DNA of 36,104 nt from JAEYZS01 sp964469265 (GTDB lineage: Bacteria > Bdellovibrionota > Bdellovibrionia > Bdellovibrionales > JAEYZS01): positions 1 through 36,104 of the forward strand of contig CAYXYF010000023.1 in NCBI GenBank assembly GCA_964469265.1, written 5' to 3'. A program made the translations under genes and the position numbers. Shown here one piece after another: positions 24,704-32,854 of the stretch (the first letter of the stretch is position 1; the number at the start of each line of letters is the position of its first letter). Below the pieces are notes generated by a model that did no database searches, was not told where the DNA came from, and was given only the letters and a program-made list of their open reading frames with translations.

Positions 24704-25945
24704 TTACTTATCTCCTGTATTCGATTCGTCCATAGCCAGTTGGCCAATATTATTATTCGATTTAATGTAAACACCAACCAACCGTCGGCCTCTCCCCGCT
24801 AGAGCATCGCCAGTTCTAGCGGTCTCAGAAAAATAATCACTAATAAACCCTTGATCAGTTCTGATCTCAATATGACCGTGTCGATAATTACGGTCACTTC
24901 GCGATCTCGTTCGTGGGTCACCTTCATATACTAACACAGAACCAAGGGGTGCATCGTTTGGACTTGTTATTTTTTCTTTATAATCTGTTTCCAGAAGATT
25001 GATAAAACCATCTTGCTGTAAATGTGGACCTGCACCCCTAGCACTACCTCCAGGCAAATACCTATCAACCATACCAGATCTTTGGAGAACTGTTTTAACT
25101 CCGCGATAGCATATTCCTCTAGAGCTGGATCGAACTCCGTCTTTTACAGTGATCGATCTACGTCTGTGGGTAACTCTGTAACCATTATCAATTGTAGCCA
25201 TTAAAGCTTTAACTTCGTCTGAGGTTACATAAGCCTGAACTTGCGCATCAATCCCAGTAGCACCAATAGGTATATAAGAACTTGGCTCATTAGCTTTATA
25301 GCTTGGGTCTGTGAGCCTTCTAAATATCTCTAGTATACTAATGTCACGGCTATCGTTTGAATCACAGTCAACGCAGACAGAGCCCTCGACATCATTTAAA
25401 CCTGTTTCCAAAACTTCTTCTTCAATATTATGAAGAGATACTGATTTATTTCTGACGAGATTAGCAAGATTTAACTGCGAGGCCTCACCTATCAAATTGC
25501 GATCACTTGACTCTATAACTGAAAATTTATTTACGCCGTTGGTTTCGATACCTCTACCGCGAGCAGCGCTTCTTATACTCTCTAAGACGCGTCCCAAATC
25601 AACCTTTTTTGGATCAGTCTCGTAACCAAGAGTTCTATCAGACACACTTAACGAAATTTTACTTTTCTTTGGAAGGACAACAGTTTTTCCATTTTCTAAT
25701 TGAATGCGATGATCTCTTCTCAGCTCAAGCTGGAGATCGTAAAATTTAACTGTATTTTTCGCTACTTCCGTAGCACTCCACCTTGGAGTTGTCGCATGAC
25801 TTGACAGTTGACTACTACCCTTTGTCACTGGATATGGGATGTTTAGCGCATTTAGAGCTATCCATACTATTCCAAGCGCAAAAACAACAGTCGCTTTTTG
25901 CCAGTTCGATTTTAAAAAGGGTTTGGGCTTCCAATTCTTTATCAT
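24704..25945 (-). CDS. Membrane-anchored putative papain-like (NlpC/P60 or CHAP type) hydrolase
   Basis: 413 aa. One hydrophobic span (about 17-34) acts as a signal anchor. Residues 45-270 are polar with a Cys-x-x-Cys pair (191/194). The C-terminal domain (about 270-395) has the order expected of papain-like cell-wall amidases. A candidate nucleophile, Cys279, opens a helix (GICYRGVKTVLQRSG). LGSVLVYEG follows, then a candidate catalytic His358 in HGHIEIRT and Asp370 in FISDYFS. The catalytic assignment is inferred from spacing and the G-H-I-E strand. No ribosome-binding site precedes ATG 25945. The frame is open for many codons upstream without a usual start codon, so the N-terminus is uncertain. 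It is coupled to the small exported protein at 24702. Confidence 0.75.
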   Translation of the reverse strand: MIKNWKPKPFLKSNWQKATVVFALGIVWIALNALNIPYPVTKGSSQLSSHATTPRWSATEVAKNTVKFYDLQLELRRDHRIQLENGKTVVLPKKSKISLSVSDRTLGYETDPKKVDLGRVLESIRSAARGRGIETNGVNKFSVIESSDRNLIGEASQLNLANLVRNKSVSLHNIEEEVLETGLNDVEGSVCVDCDSNDSRDISILEIFRRLTDPSYKANEPSSYIPIGATGIDAQVQAYVTSDEVKALMATIDNGYRVTHRRRSITVKDGVRSSSRGICYRGVKTVLQRSGMVDRYLPGGSARGAGPHLQQDGFINLLETDYKEKITSPNDAPLGSVLVYEGDPRTRSRSDRNYRHGHIEIRTDQGFISDYFSETARTGDALAGRGRRLVGVYIKSNNNIGQLAMDESNTGDK

Positions 25946-26082
25946 AAAGATTAGTAGTGCAATCGCGGTGCCTGAATTACCACGTTTGCTTAACAGTGTT
26001 GTGAGATTGTTGCGCTGCTTAGGTGTCAGAATATCCGCAGAATGATAGTGACAATAACAGATAGAATTGAAACTATTTTGGT

Positions 26083-27075
26083 ATGAAATTATTCTTGCTC
26101 TTGATTTTAATAAATCTTCTATCTGGCTGTTGGAAAACTGAAGTCGATCCTAATGAAGTCTGGATTTACACATCCATGTACAAAGACACCATTGCCGATA
26201 TTGAACCCCGTCTTAAACGAGAGTTTCCTAATTTAAAGTTTCACTTTTATCAAGCAGGCTCGGAAGAGATCACCGCCAAGGTCAACGCTGAAATGTTGGC
26301 TGGCGGTACCAAAGCGGATATTTTTATTTTTTCTGATCGCTTCTGGTATGAAGAAGCTGCAGAGCTTGGAAAACTTCATGCTTATAAACCAGAAGGCTCG
26401 GAGCCAGTTGATCCGCTCTTTTAACATCCCCTCGGATTCTATACCTCCGTTAGTCATCCTTTAATGGTTATGATCTATAACTCTGATGTTTACACCGAAG
26501 AAAACGCCCCAAAGACTTTTAAAGAAATGGCAGAGCCGAAGTGGCATAATAAATTTGCAACAGGAAGTCCACTTTCTTCAGGAACAAATTTTACAACAGT
26601 TGCTTTTTTACAAAAAGCTTATGGCTGGGATTATTTTAAATCTTTACGTAAAAACAATACTATTAGTGAGGGCGGAAACTCTTCTGTGATTCGAAGAGTG
26701 CAGACTAAAGAGCGACCAGTAGGCTGGGTTCTATTAGAAAACATTTTAAGACTAAGCCCTGATTCTAAAATCACAACGGTTTACCCAGAAGACGGCGCTA
26801 TTGTACAGAGTAACGTATTGGCAATTGCTCAAAAAAAGACTTCAAGAGCCAATACTGAAAAAGTAGCAGACTGGTTCTTCTCAAAAGAAGGTCAAGACGC
26901 CATGACGAGGTCTTTTATGTATTCAGTTTTACCTGATGTTGCGCCACCTGCAGGCGCAAAAGACTTCAAAGACGTTTTAAAGTCTGCACCGAAGTGGACA
27001 CCTGAACTATTAAAAGAGATTATGGAAGCAAGAGAAGAAATAAAAGAAGAGTTTACTCACATCATGTTTCAGTAA
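26083..27075 (+). pseudogene. ABC importer substrate-binding lipoprotein, interrupted by an in-frame stop
   Basis: Reads as one 330-codon gene broken by TAA at 26422-26424. Upstream: a lipoprotein signal (LLSGC, Cys16) and WIYTSMYKDTIADIEP through FSDRFWYEEAAELGKL. Directly after the stop, in the same frame: HPLGFYTSVSHPLMVMIYNSD, then GNSSVIRRVQTKERPVGWVL and the C-terminus. The two halves make a complete class of periplasmic binding protein used for ferric iron, polyamines or phosphonates. A restart at ATG 26464 would lack the export signal. The permease and ATPase genes downstream are intact. The break could be a real nonsense mutation, read-through or a base error. The gene begins at 26083 with only a weak GG before the ATG. 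Confidence 0.85.
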
Positions 27076-27086
27076 CTAGGGGCGAA

Positions 27087-28736
27087 GTGAAAAGGTTAAT
27101 CTTAGGTTTTTCAGTACTCATATTGCTTTTGATCTGCGTCTATCCCTTCACAACGCTCATATTAAAAGTTCTCTACTCAGGTCCCTCGGAGTCTTTTACA
27201 TTAAAACACTTTGGAGACGTGCTAACAAGCCAGTCGGCTCTGCGAGCAATTAAAAATACGCTTCTTATTAGCTCCTTAGTCACTTTGCTCAGTTGGTTTT
27301 TGGGAGTACCACTTGCGTGGTTACTCACCCGTACAAACTTTCCAAAACCTAAAGCATTTAAGTCGTGGTTATGTTTAGCCTATGCAATTCCCCCTTATAT
27401 CGGAGCAATTGCTTGGATCTTTTTAGCAAACCCCACCACTGGCTTACTGAACAAACTAGGTTTGAATATCAATGTCTACTCCTTGTGGGGGCTCGTTTGG
27501 ATTGAAGCAAGCTTTCTTTATACTTTTGTTCTTCTTACCGTTATTGCTTCTCTTGAGAGAATGGATTCATCCTTTGAAGAGGCAGCAAAGCTCTCTGGAG
27601 CTGGACCACTTCAAATTTTTAAAGACGTTACACTTCCTTTAATAAAACCTTCCCTCATTGGTAGTGGGCTATTGGTATTTTTAGCGACCGCGGCAAGCTT
27701 TGGAGTTCCAGCACTCATTGGAAGTCCCGCTAGAATCTACATGGTCACAACGCAAATCTATACTTATCAAAAGATGGGATCCCTAAGCGGACTTTATAAG
27801 GCAGGAGCTCTCTCCATTTATCTTTTAGTTTTTGCTATTTTGGTCCTACTCATTCAGCAGAGGATCTTACGAAAAAGCCAGTTTCAGACTGTTTCTGGGA
27901 AAACAGCAAGACCCAGCTTGATTGAGCTTGGTCGCTGGAAAACCCCTGCTGTCATTGCTGTCTGCGCTTTTTTATTTGTAGGTTTCGTACTGCCTCTTTC
28001 TGGGATCATCCTCTCAGCATTGAGTAAAGTTCAGGGGGACCTTGCACTTTCTAATCTCACCTTAGAAAACTTTAGACGAACTCTTTTTGATATGAATGAA
28101 ACAGCAAGAGCGTTTTCAAACTCTCTCATCCTCGGAATAGGCGCCTCGACAGTGGCGTGTATTTTGGGACTGTTTTTATCTTATATCCAAGTTAAGACAA
28201 AACTTCGCGGCAGAAACTTACTTGAAATAATTGCGTCGGTTCCCTATGCCACTCCAGGTACTGTTGTGGCGCTTGCGCTGATCCTTGCATTCAGTAATGG
28301 GATCTTAGGGTACGGACCAAGTCTCTATAACACCCTCGGAATGCTGGGCTTGGCCTATGTTGTAAAGTATTTAAGCTTTGCCATGAAGACCACAGGCGAT
28401 GGTTATAGGCAAATTGATGATGTCTTAGATGAAGCGGCTAGGGTTTCTGGAGCAAGTTGGTGGAAGACCATGACAACAATCTGGGCTCCCCTTATGAAGG
28501 GCCCAATGGCTGCAAGTTGGTTTTTAATCTTTATGCCCGTAGTGAGTGAACTCACAATGACAATTCTGCTGACAGGCCCTGGTCTTGAGACGATTGGAAC
28601 ACTGATATTCCAACTCCAAGAGTATGCGGACGCCAGCGGTGGTGGCGCTTCTGTGTTAGCAGTTATGGTTGTGTTGCTTGTAATATTTATTAATTGGATT
28701 GTTAAGAAAACATCAGACGGAAGGTATAGTTTATGA
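27087..28736 (+). CDS. Fused two-domain ABC importer permease (FbpB-like)
   Basis: 549 aa, about 12 membrane spans in two homologous halves of six. Each half has the cytoplasmic EAA coupling motif: EEAAKLSGAGPLQIFKDV in the first and DEAARVSGASWWKTMTTI in the second. Such fused permeases are typical of ferric iron (Fbp/Sfu) and some phosphonate or thiamine importers. The start is GTG, 11 bases after the binding-protein stop, with AGGGG upstream. The last codons overlap the ATPase start by four bases (ATGA). Confidence 0.92.
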   Translation: MKRLILGFSVLILLLICVYPFTTLILKVLYSGPSESFTLKHFGDVLTSQSALRAIKNTLLISSLVTLLSWFLGVPLAWLLTRTNFPKPKAFKSWLCLAYAIPPYIGAIAWIFLANPTTGLLNKLGLNINVYSLWGLVWIEASFLYTFVLLTVIASLERMDSSFEEAAKLSGAGPLQIFKDVTLPLIKPSLIGSGLLVFLATAASFGVPALIGSPARIYMVTTQIYTYQKMGSLSGLYKAGALSIYLLVFAILVLLIQQRILRKSQFQTVSGKTARPSLIELGRWKTPAVIAVCAFLFVGFVLPLSGIILSALSKVQGDLALSNLTLENFRRTLFDMNETARAFSNSLILGIGASTVACILGLFLSYIQVKTKLRGRNLLEIIASVPYATPGTVVALALILAFSNGILGYGPSLYNTLGMLGLAYVVKYLSFAMKTTGDGYRQIDDVLDEAARVSGASWWKTMTTIWAPLMKGPMAASWFLIFMPVVSELTMTILLTGPGLETIGTLIFQLQEYADASGGGASVLAVMVVLLVIFINWIVKKTSDGRYSL

Positions 28737-29461
28737 GTTCGGTGAAGTTTGAAAAGGTTGGCAAACAATACGAAAAAGGCAGCTTTGCCGTAAATGATTT
28801 TACCTTAGAAATTCAAGATGGAGAGTTTGTCTCCTTTCTTGGGCCTTCAGGGTGCGGAAAGACAACCACCTTAAGAATGATTGCAGGCTTAGAAAATAAT
28901 ACTCACGGAAAGATTTTTTTAGGAGACGAAATTGTCTCAGACTCTGAAAATAGCGTGTTTATGCCGCCTGAGAAAAGACATGTTGGAATGGTATTTCAAT
29001 CCTATGCTGTTTGGCCGCATATGAATGTTTTTGACAATATTGCCTACCCGTTAAAAATTCAAAAATGTCCAAAAGATGAAATTCATAAGCGAGTCACAAA
29101 TATTCTTGAGATTGTAGAGCTGGACGGTCTTGAAAAAAGAATGCCCAACCAACTCAGTGGTGGACAACAGCAAAGAGTGGCCTTAGCCAGAGGCCTTGTC
29201 ATGGAACCGAAAGTTCTTTTGCTAGATGAACCTCTTTCTAATCTTGATGCTAAATTAAGAGAGAAGATGCGGAAAGATATTCGTGATATTCAAAAGAAGC
29301 TAAAGCTCACCGTCGTATACGTCACTCATGATCAGATTGAAGCCAATACCATGAGTGACCGCGTCGTTATCATGAAGGACGGGAAAATCATTCAAGTTGG
29401 CTCTCCTGATCAGATCAAATCCAACCCTGCAAACGAATTTGTCAAAGATTTTATGCAATGA
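28733..29461 (+). CDS. ABC importer ATPase without TOBE domain
   Basis: 242 aa. Walker A GPSGCGKT (37-44), Q-loop VFQSYAVWPH, signature LSGGQQQR (141-148), Walker B VLLLDEP (161-167) and the H-loop VTHDQ are all present, so it should hydrolyse ATP. FbpC and PotA relatives run to about 350 aa with a C-terminal TOBE regulatory domain. Here the protein stops after the nucleotide-binding domain (ANEFVKDFMQ), and no TOBE-like coding follows. It overlaps the permease by four bases. A 7-bp AT-rich stem at 29478-29497 follows, with a T6 run 11 bases later, which is at best a poor terminator. Confidence 0.93.
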   Translation: MSSVKFEKVGKQYEKGSFAVNDFTLEIQDGEFVSFLGPSGCGKTTTLRMIAGLENNTHGKIFLGDEIVSDSENSVFMPPEKRHVGMVFQSYAVWPHMNVFDNIAYPLKIQKCPKDEIHKRVTNILEIVELDGLEKRMPNQLSGGQQQRVALARGLVMEPKVLLLDEPLSNLDAKLREKMRKDIRDIQKKLKLTVVYVTHDQIEANTMSDRVVIMKDGKIIQVGSPDQIKSNPANEFVKDFMQ

Positions 29462-29579
29462 CGGTTGTAGTGTCTCAATTTAAGACGCGACTTAAATAGT
29501 GAGCCTCATTTTTTGTATGTTAATAGCGTTTTAGTTCTTTTTTTATATTAAGATACAGCAATATTTCCGATAAGTTATT

Positions 29580-31568
29580 ATGTCTCAAAATCAATCGTCA
29601 AAAAAGTTTTCTAAGAAAAATTCGCTCTTTGTGTTCTTCTTTGCCAGTATGGCTTTTGCGCAGATTGCGCTCTTTCAAAACTGCGGAAAGATGGAGACGC
29701 GCTCAACAGCCTCCAGCTCTGAAATTGAAGGTGATGCGACCTACGCATGGCAATTGAGTAACTGGAGTACATGCTTTTATCCGAGCTGCTCAAATCAAAC
29801 CCGAACTGCAACCTGTATGAAGACCCAAGATAACACGACAACTGTTGAGCCTGACTCTACTTTGTGTGGTCAACAAAATTTACCGACATCAAGGTCGTGC
29901 AATGTTGCTCAATGTGGAACTCCAGCAGGAACTTGCCAAAATGATGGAGCACCAAGTTGTATAAACGGAAGACTCGTACAAGAAAGAGTTTGTGCCCCGA
30001 GCGGAGCAACATGCTCTGGCGGTTGTCCGAGCGTTGATACAGGCTCTTGTGATGTCGAACCAACACACGGAAATCTTTTCGTAACCCCCATCAGCTCAGG
30101 AACAGTAGACGTCACTTTACATCCGCAAAACAGCGTAAGCCTTAACCAAAATACCAGCATTGTATTTGGAGTCCCATTTCCTAAAGGTTTTATCAGTAAT
30201 TCTGCAAATATCCGTGTACTAAATTCTAATGGCCAAGAGATTCCCTCCTTTGTTGTCACGATCAACAACTGGAGAGACTTCGACAGTCCATCGACAGTAG
30301 TTTCCATTCGTTCTGTTCAAATTGGAATAAACATGACTTTTGCCAACAGAAATCCTGTTGCTCTTCGCGTCCAGTGGGGAACCCCAAGAACACAAAATAT
30401 TACAAGCCCGTTTACGGCTGTTAGCACATGGACGGCTATTTCAAATGGAGTTAATCCAAATGAGTTTCCAAGTTCTGAAAATATTCAGGAACCACGTGTT
30501 TATGCCACTCTACCTCCTTCGTGGATGAGCCAATCTTTACTCAAAACTCGCTTTGTATCTTTAAATGAAGTTTCAACCTACAACTGGTTTGATAATGCAT
30601 TTATAACTCACTCCAATACAGCTGCAAATCAAACGGGACAAGTTTCCGCCTCTGAACCTTGGCTCTATGATAGAGCGCAAACGCTTTATTTTGCGTACTT
30701 TAGAAGCGGTAGTGTAGACTGGTTAAGGCGTGCGCATCGCGCGGCTCAATTCTATAAAGGAAAAATTGGTAGTAATGGTTCTTTCACTTTACAAAATGGC
30801 GATCTTAAATACGTGTATGGCCAATCAATGCTTTATGATTTAATACTTACTGGAGATACTAGTCTTATTCCTGTTATTCAAAGAACAAGGCAGCCTTCTC
30901 AATACTTTACAACAAACTACTCTGCATCCATAGGGTTTTGGACCGAAAGAAATGCGGCATACTCTCTCCTTGCTTCTTTGTCTGCTTTTGAAGCAACTGG
31001 AGCCGCAAGCGATGCTACACGAGCACGAGCACTCTTTAATAACTTCTTTTCAATGCAACAAAACCCTATCAATAATTGGACACGAAACGGTTGTACACTT
31101 CACACACGCAGTCAACACGATCCTTCAGAAGACATCCCAAACGTCATGTGCTCGCCGTGGATGGGAGCGCTTTTATCGGATGCTGTATGGAGATACTATA
31201 TTCTCTCTTTAGACAATAATGCTTTAATCTTCTTAGCAGACTACGCAGATTATATTAGAAGATACGCTCTCTATACTCATAGTAACGGGCAAAGACTTCC
31301 TTATTATGGAGCCTCAAGCTATGGGACATCCCCTATTGACGGCGATAGAGAGCATACTTGTGATGTTTTAGGTGCCCTTGTCAGAGGATACTGGGCAAAT
31401 GAGGCGCTAGGGCGGAACTCGAACGCAATCGTGCCTGAAGTAAATAACCTGCTGGCGTCTTGTCGATCTAATATTACTGGGACGTCAAATGTAAGCCCAC
31501 CAAGAAAGTATAGCTGGTGGTATGGAACGAATTCCGACTTTAGCTGGTTTTTGAGCAACTTGCCCTAA
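29580..31568 (+). CDS. Surface lipoprotein with thrombospondin type-1 domain and predicted glycan-active C-terminus
   Basis: 662 aa. The signal ends at a putative lipid-bearing Cys35 in LFQNCGK, an unusual lipobox. Residues 55-112 match a TSP1 repeat: W57 and W62 (WSTC) with six cysteines (65, 70, 79, 96, 107, 112). A second six-cysteine block lies at 113-157. From about 165 a beta-rich domain contains FGVPFPKGFI, which recalls the RIFT-barrel N-domain of rhamnogalacturonan-lyase-like proteins. Residues about 330-650 are helical and Trp/Tyr-rich, as in alpha/alpha-toroid glycan enzymes. Catalytic residues cannot be assigned. The start has only a weak TAAG upstream. It is likely cell-surface exposed and may bind or cleave polysaccharide. 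That is inference. Confidence 0.8.
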   Translation: MSQNQSSKKFSKKNSLFVFFFASMAFAQIALFQNCGKMETRSTASSSEIEGDATYAWQLSNWSTCFYPSCSNQTRTATCMKTQDNTTTVEPDSTLCGQQNLPTSRSCNVAQCGTPAGTCQNDGAPSCINGRLVQERVCAPSGATCSGGCPSVDTGSCDVEPTHGNLFVTPISSGTVDVTLHPQNSVSLNQNTSIVFGVPFPKGFISNSANIRVLNSNGQEIPSFVVTINNWRDFDSPSTVVSIRSVQIGINMTFANRNPVALRVQWGTPRTQNITSPFTAVSTWTAISNGVNPNEFPSSENIQEPRVYATLPPSWMSQSLLKTRFVSLNEVSTYNWFDNAFITHSNTAANQTGQVSASEPWLYDRAQTLYFAYFRSGSVDWLRRAHRAAQFYKGKIGSNGSFTLQNGDLKYVYGQSMLYDLILTGDTSLIPVIQRTRQPSQYFTTNYSASIGFWTERNAAYSLLASLSAFEATGAASDATRARALFNNFFSMQQNPINNWTRNGCTLHTRSQHDPSEDIPNVMCSPWMGALLSDAVWRYYILSLDNNALIFLADYADYIRRYALYTHSNGQRLPYYGASSYGTSPIDGDREHTCDVLGALVRGYWANEALGRNSNAIVPEVNNLLASCRSNITGTSNVSPPRKYSWWYGTNSDFSWFLSNLP

Positions 31569-31582
31569 AAGAAGTTTGCATG

Positions 31583-31615
31583 CATTGAGATTATTCGATA
31601 AGGATAATCTCAATG
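31583..31615 (+). promoter_or_regulatory. Start-codon hairpin of the PIF1-like gene
   Basis: CATTGAGATTAT (31583-31594) and ATAATCTCAATG (31604-31615) are perfect 12-bp arms around the 9-base loop TCGATAAGG. The ATG start is the last three bases of the right arm, and the AAGG of the ribosome-binding site is in the loop. It could control translation or bind a protein. Confidence 0.75.
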
Positions 31616-32854
31616 TCTTACATCCTTACCGAGTGCCAAACAAAAGCCTTAGAGTTGCTTGAATCATCAGAGAACGTTTTTCTTACTGGCGTTGCGGGAT
31701 CAGGAAAGTCCTTTCTATTACAACATTACCTAAAAAATAAAAACTCTAAAACCCACCCCATCGTTGCTAGTACAGGGGCTGCGGCCGTCCTTGTCAAAGG
31801 AGTCACTTTTCACAGTTATTTTGGACTGGGCATCTTAGAGGGCGGACCTGAAAAGACGATTGGACGCGCACTAAAAGATGGAAGACTTAAGAAGCGAATC
31901 GCCAATGTTGATACAATTGTTATTGATGAAATCAGTATGATTCCAGGAGTTGCTTTAGAAGTTGCAGAAAATATCTGTCGAGAAGTCCGAAAATCGGAAG
32001 TTCCATGGGGTGGAATCAGAATTATTGTGGTCGGTGACTTTGGTCAGCTTCCACCCGTGAGCCGCCACAATACCAGTAAGGACTGGGCATTTCAAAATCA
32101 CACATGGGATAAATCCAATTTTCGGGTTGCTTACCTTAAAACCATTATGCGCACTCAAGATGAGCGCTTTTTAAGAATTTTAAACTTTATTAGAAACGGC
32201 AAAATGAATTTCGAGGTGAACGAGTTTTTAAGCTCTAAAGTCAGAGAAACTGAAGAATCTTTTAAAGGCACAATTTTATTTTCTCATCGCTCATCCGTTG
32301 AAGACTACAACTTAAAAAAACTTAGCAGTTTGCCTGGTGAATTGCTCACCTTTGAAACAACCTACTCTGGAAGTAAAACATTTCTAGAGGCTATAAAAAA
32401 GTCCGCACCCGTCCCTGAAGTTTTACAATTAAAAACTGATGCTCTTGTGATGATCAGAAAAAACGATCCTATGGGCGGTTACGTGAATGGCTCTCTGGGC
32501 ACAGTGAAGTCCGCAAAAGATGACGAGCTTAAGATTGAACTTCTCAATGGAAATGTAGTTAAGTTTGAGCGCGAAGTGTTTTCTTATATGAATCCAGAGG
32601 GAGAGGTTGTCGCCGCCGCTGAAAACTTTCCCGTCAATCTTGCATGGGCCACTACGATTCATAAATCTCAAGGAGTGACACTAGATGCAGCCATGATTGA
32701 TCTTTCAAGAGTCTTTGAGGCAGGGCAAGCCTACGTTGCTCTCTCACGAGTAAAAAGCTCAGACGGGCTCTATCTCACTAGCTGGAACCCAAGAGCGATC
32801 CGCTCCAGCCCCGAAGTCGAATCCTTTCACAACCAAATCCTTAGCCTTAATTAA
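31613..32854 (+). CDS. PIF1-like superfamily 1B DNA helicase
   Basis: 413 aa. Helicase motifs appear in order: GVAGSGKS (Walker A, 26-33), VIDEISMI (motif II), VVGDFGQLPPV (motif III), then the C-terminal AWATTIHKSQG and YVALSRVKSSDGLYL (motifs V and VI). This is the catalytic core of PIF1/RecD2-type 5'-3' helicases, without extra N- or C-terminal domains. Relatives resolve structured DNA and replication barriers. AAGGA lies 8 bases before the ATG, inside the hairpin loop described separately. The 3' end overlaps that of oxyR by eight bases at a TTAATTAATT sequence. Confidence 0.92.
   Translation: MSYILTECQTKALELLESSENVFLTGVAGSGKSFLLQHYLKNKNSKTHPIVASTGAAAVLVKGVTFHSYFGLGILEGGPEKTIGRALKDGRLKKRIANVDTIVIDEISMIPGVALEVAENICREVRKSEVPWGGIRIIVVGDFGQLPPVSRHNTSKDWAFQNHTWDKSNFRVAYLKTIMRTQDERFLRILNFIRNGKMNFEVNEFLSSKVRETEESFKGTILFSHRSSVEDYNLKKLSSLPGELLTFETTYSGSKTFLEAIKKSAPVPEVLQLKTDALVMIRKNDPMGGYVNGSLGTVKSAKDDELKIELLNGNVVKFEREVFSYMNPEGEVVAAAENFPVNLAWATTIHKSQGVTLDAAMIDLSRVFEAGQAYVALSRVKSSDGLYLTSWNPRAIRSSPEVESFHNQILSLN

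Noticed and set aside
25946..26060. N-terminal extension of the papain-like hydrolase, since the frame stays open upstream
   Set aside because: There is no ATG, GTG or TTG in frame, and the open stretch is antisense to the start of the next gene. I keep ATG 25945 but mark the start as uncertain.
26083..27075. Two separate genes (113 aa and 203 aa) in the ABC operon
   Set aside because: They share one reading frame, the bases between them keep coding character, and together they complete one binding-protein family, so an interrupted gene explains them better.
29478..29514. Terminator after the ABC ATPase
   Set aside because: The stem is AT-only apart from one G-C pair, and the T6 run is 11 bases beyond it, so it is not a convincing intrinsic terminator.
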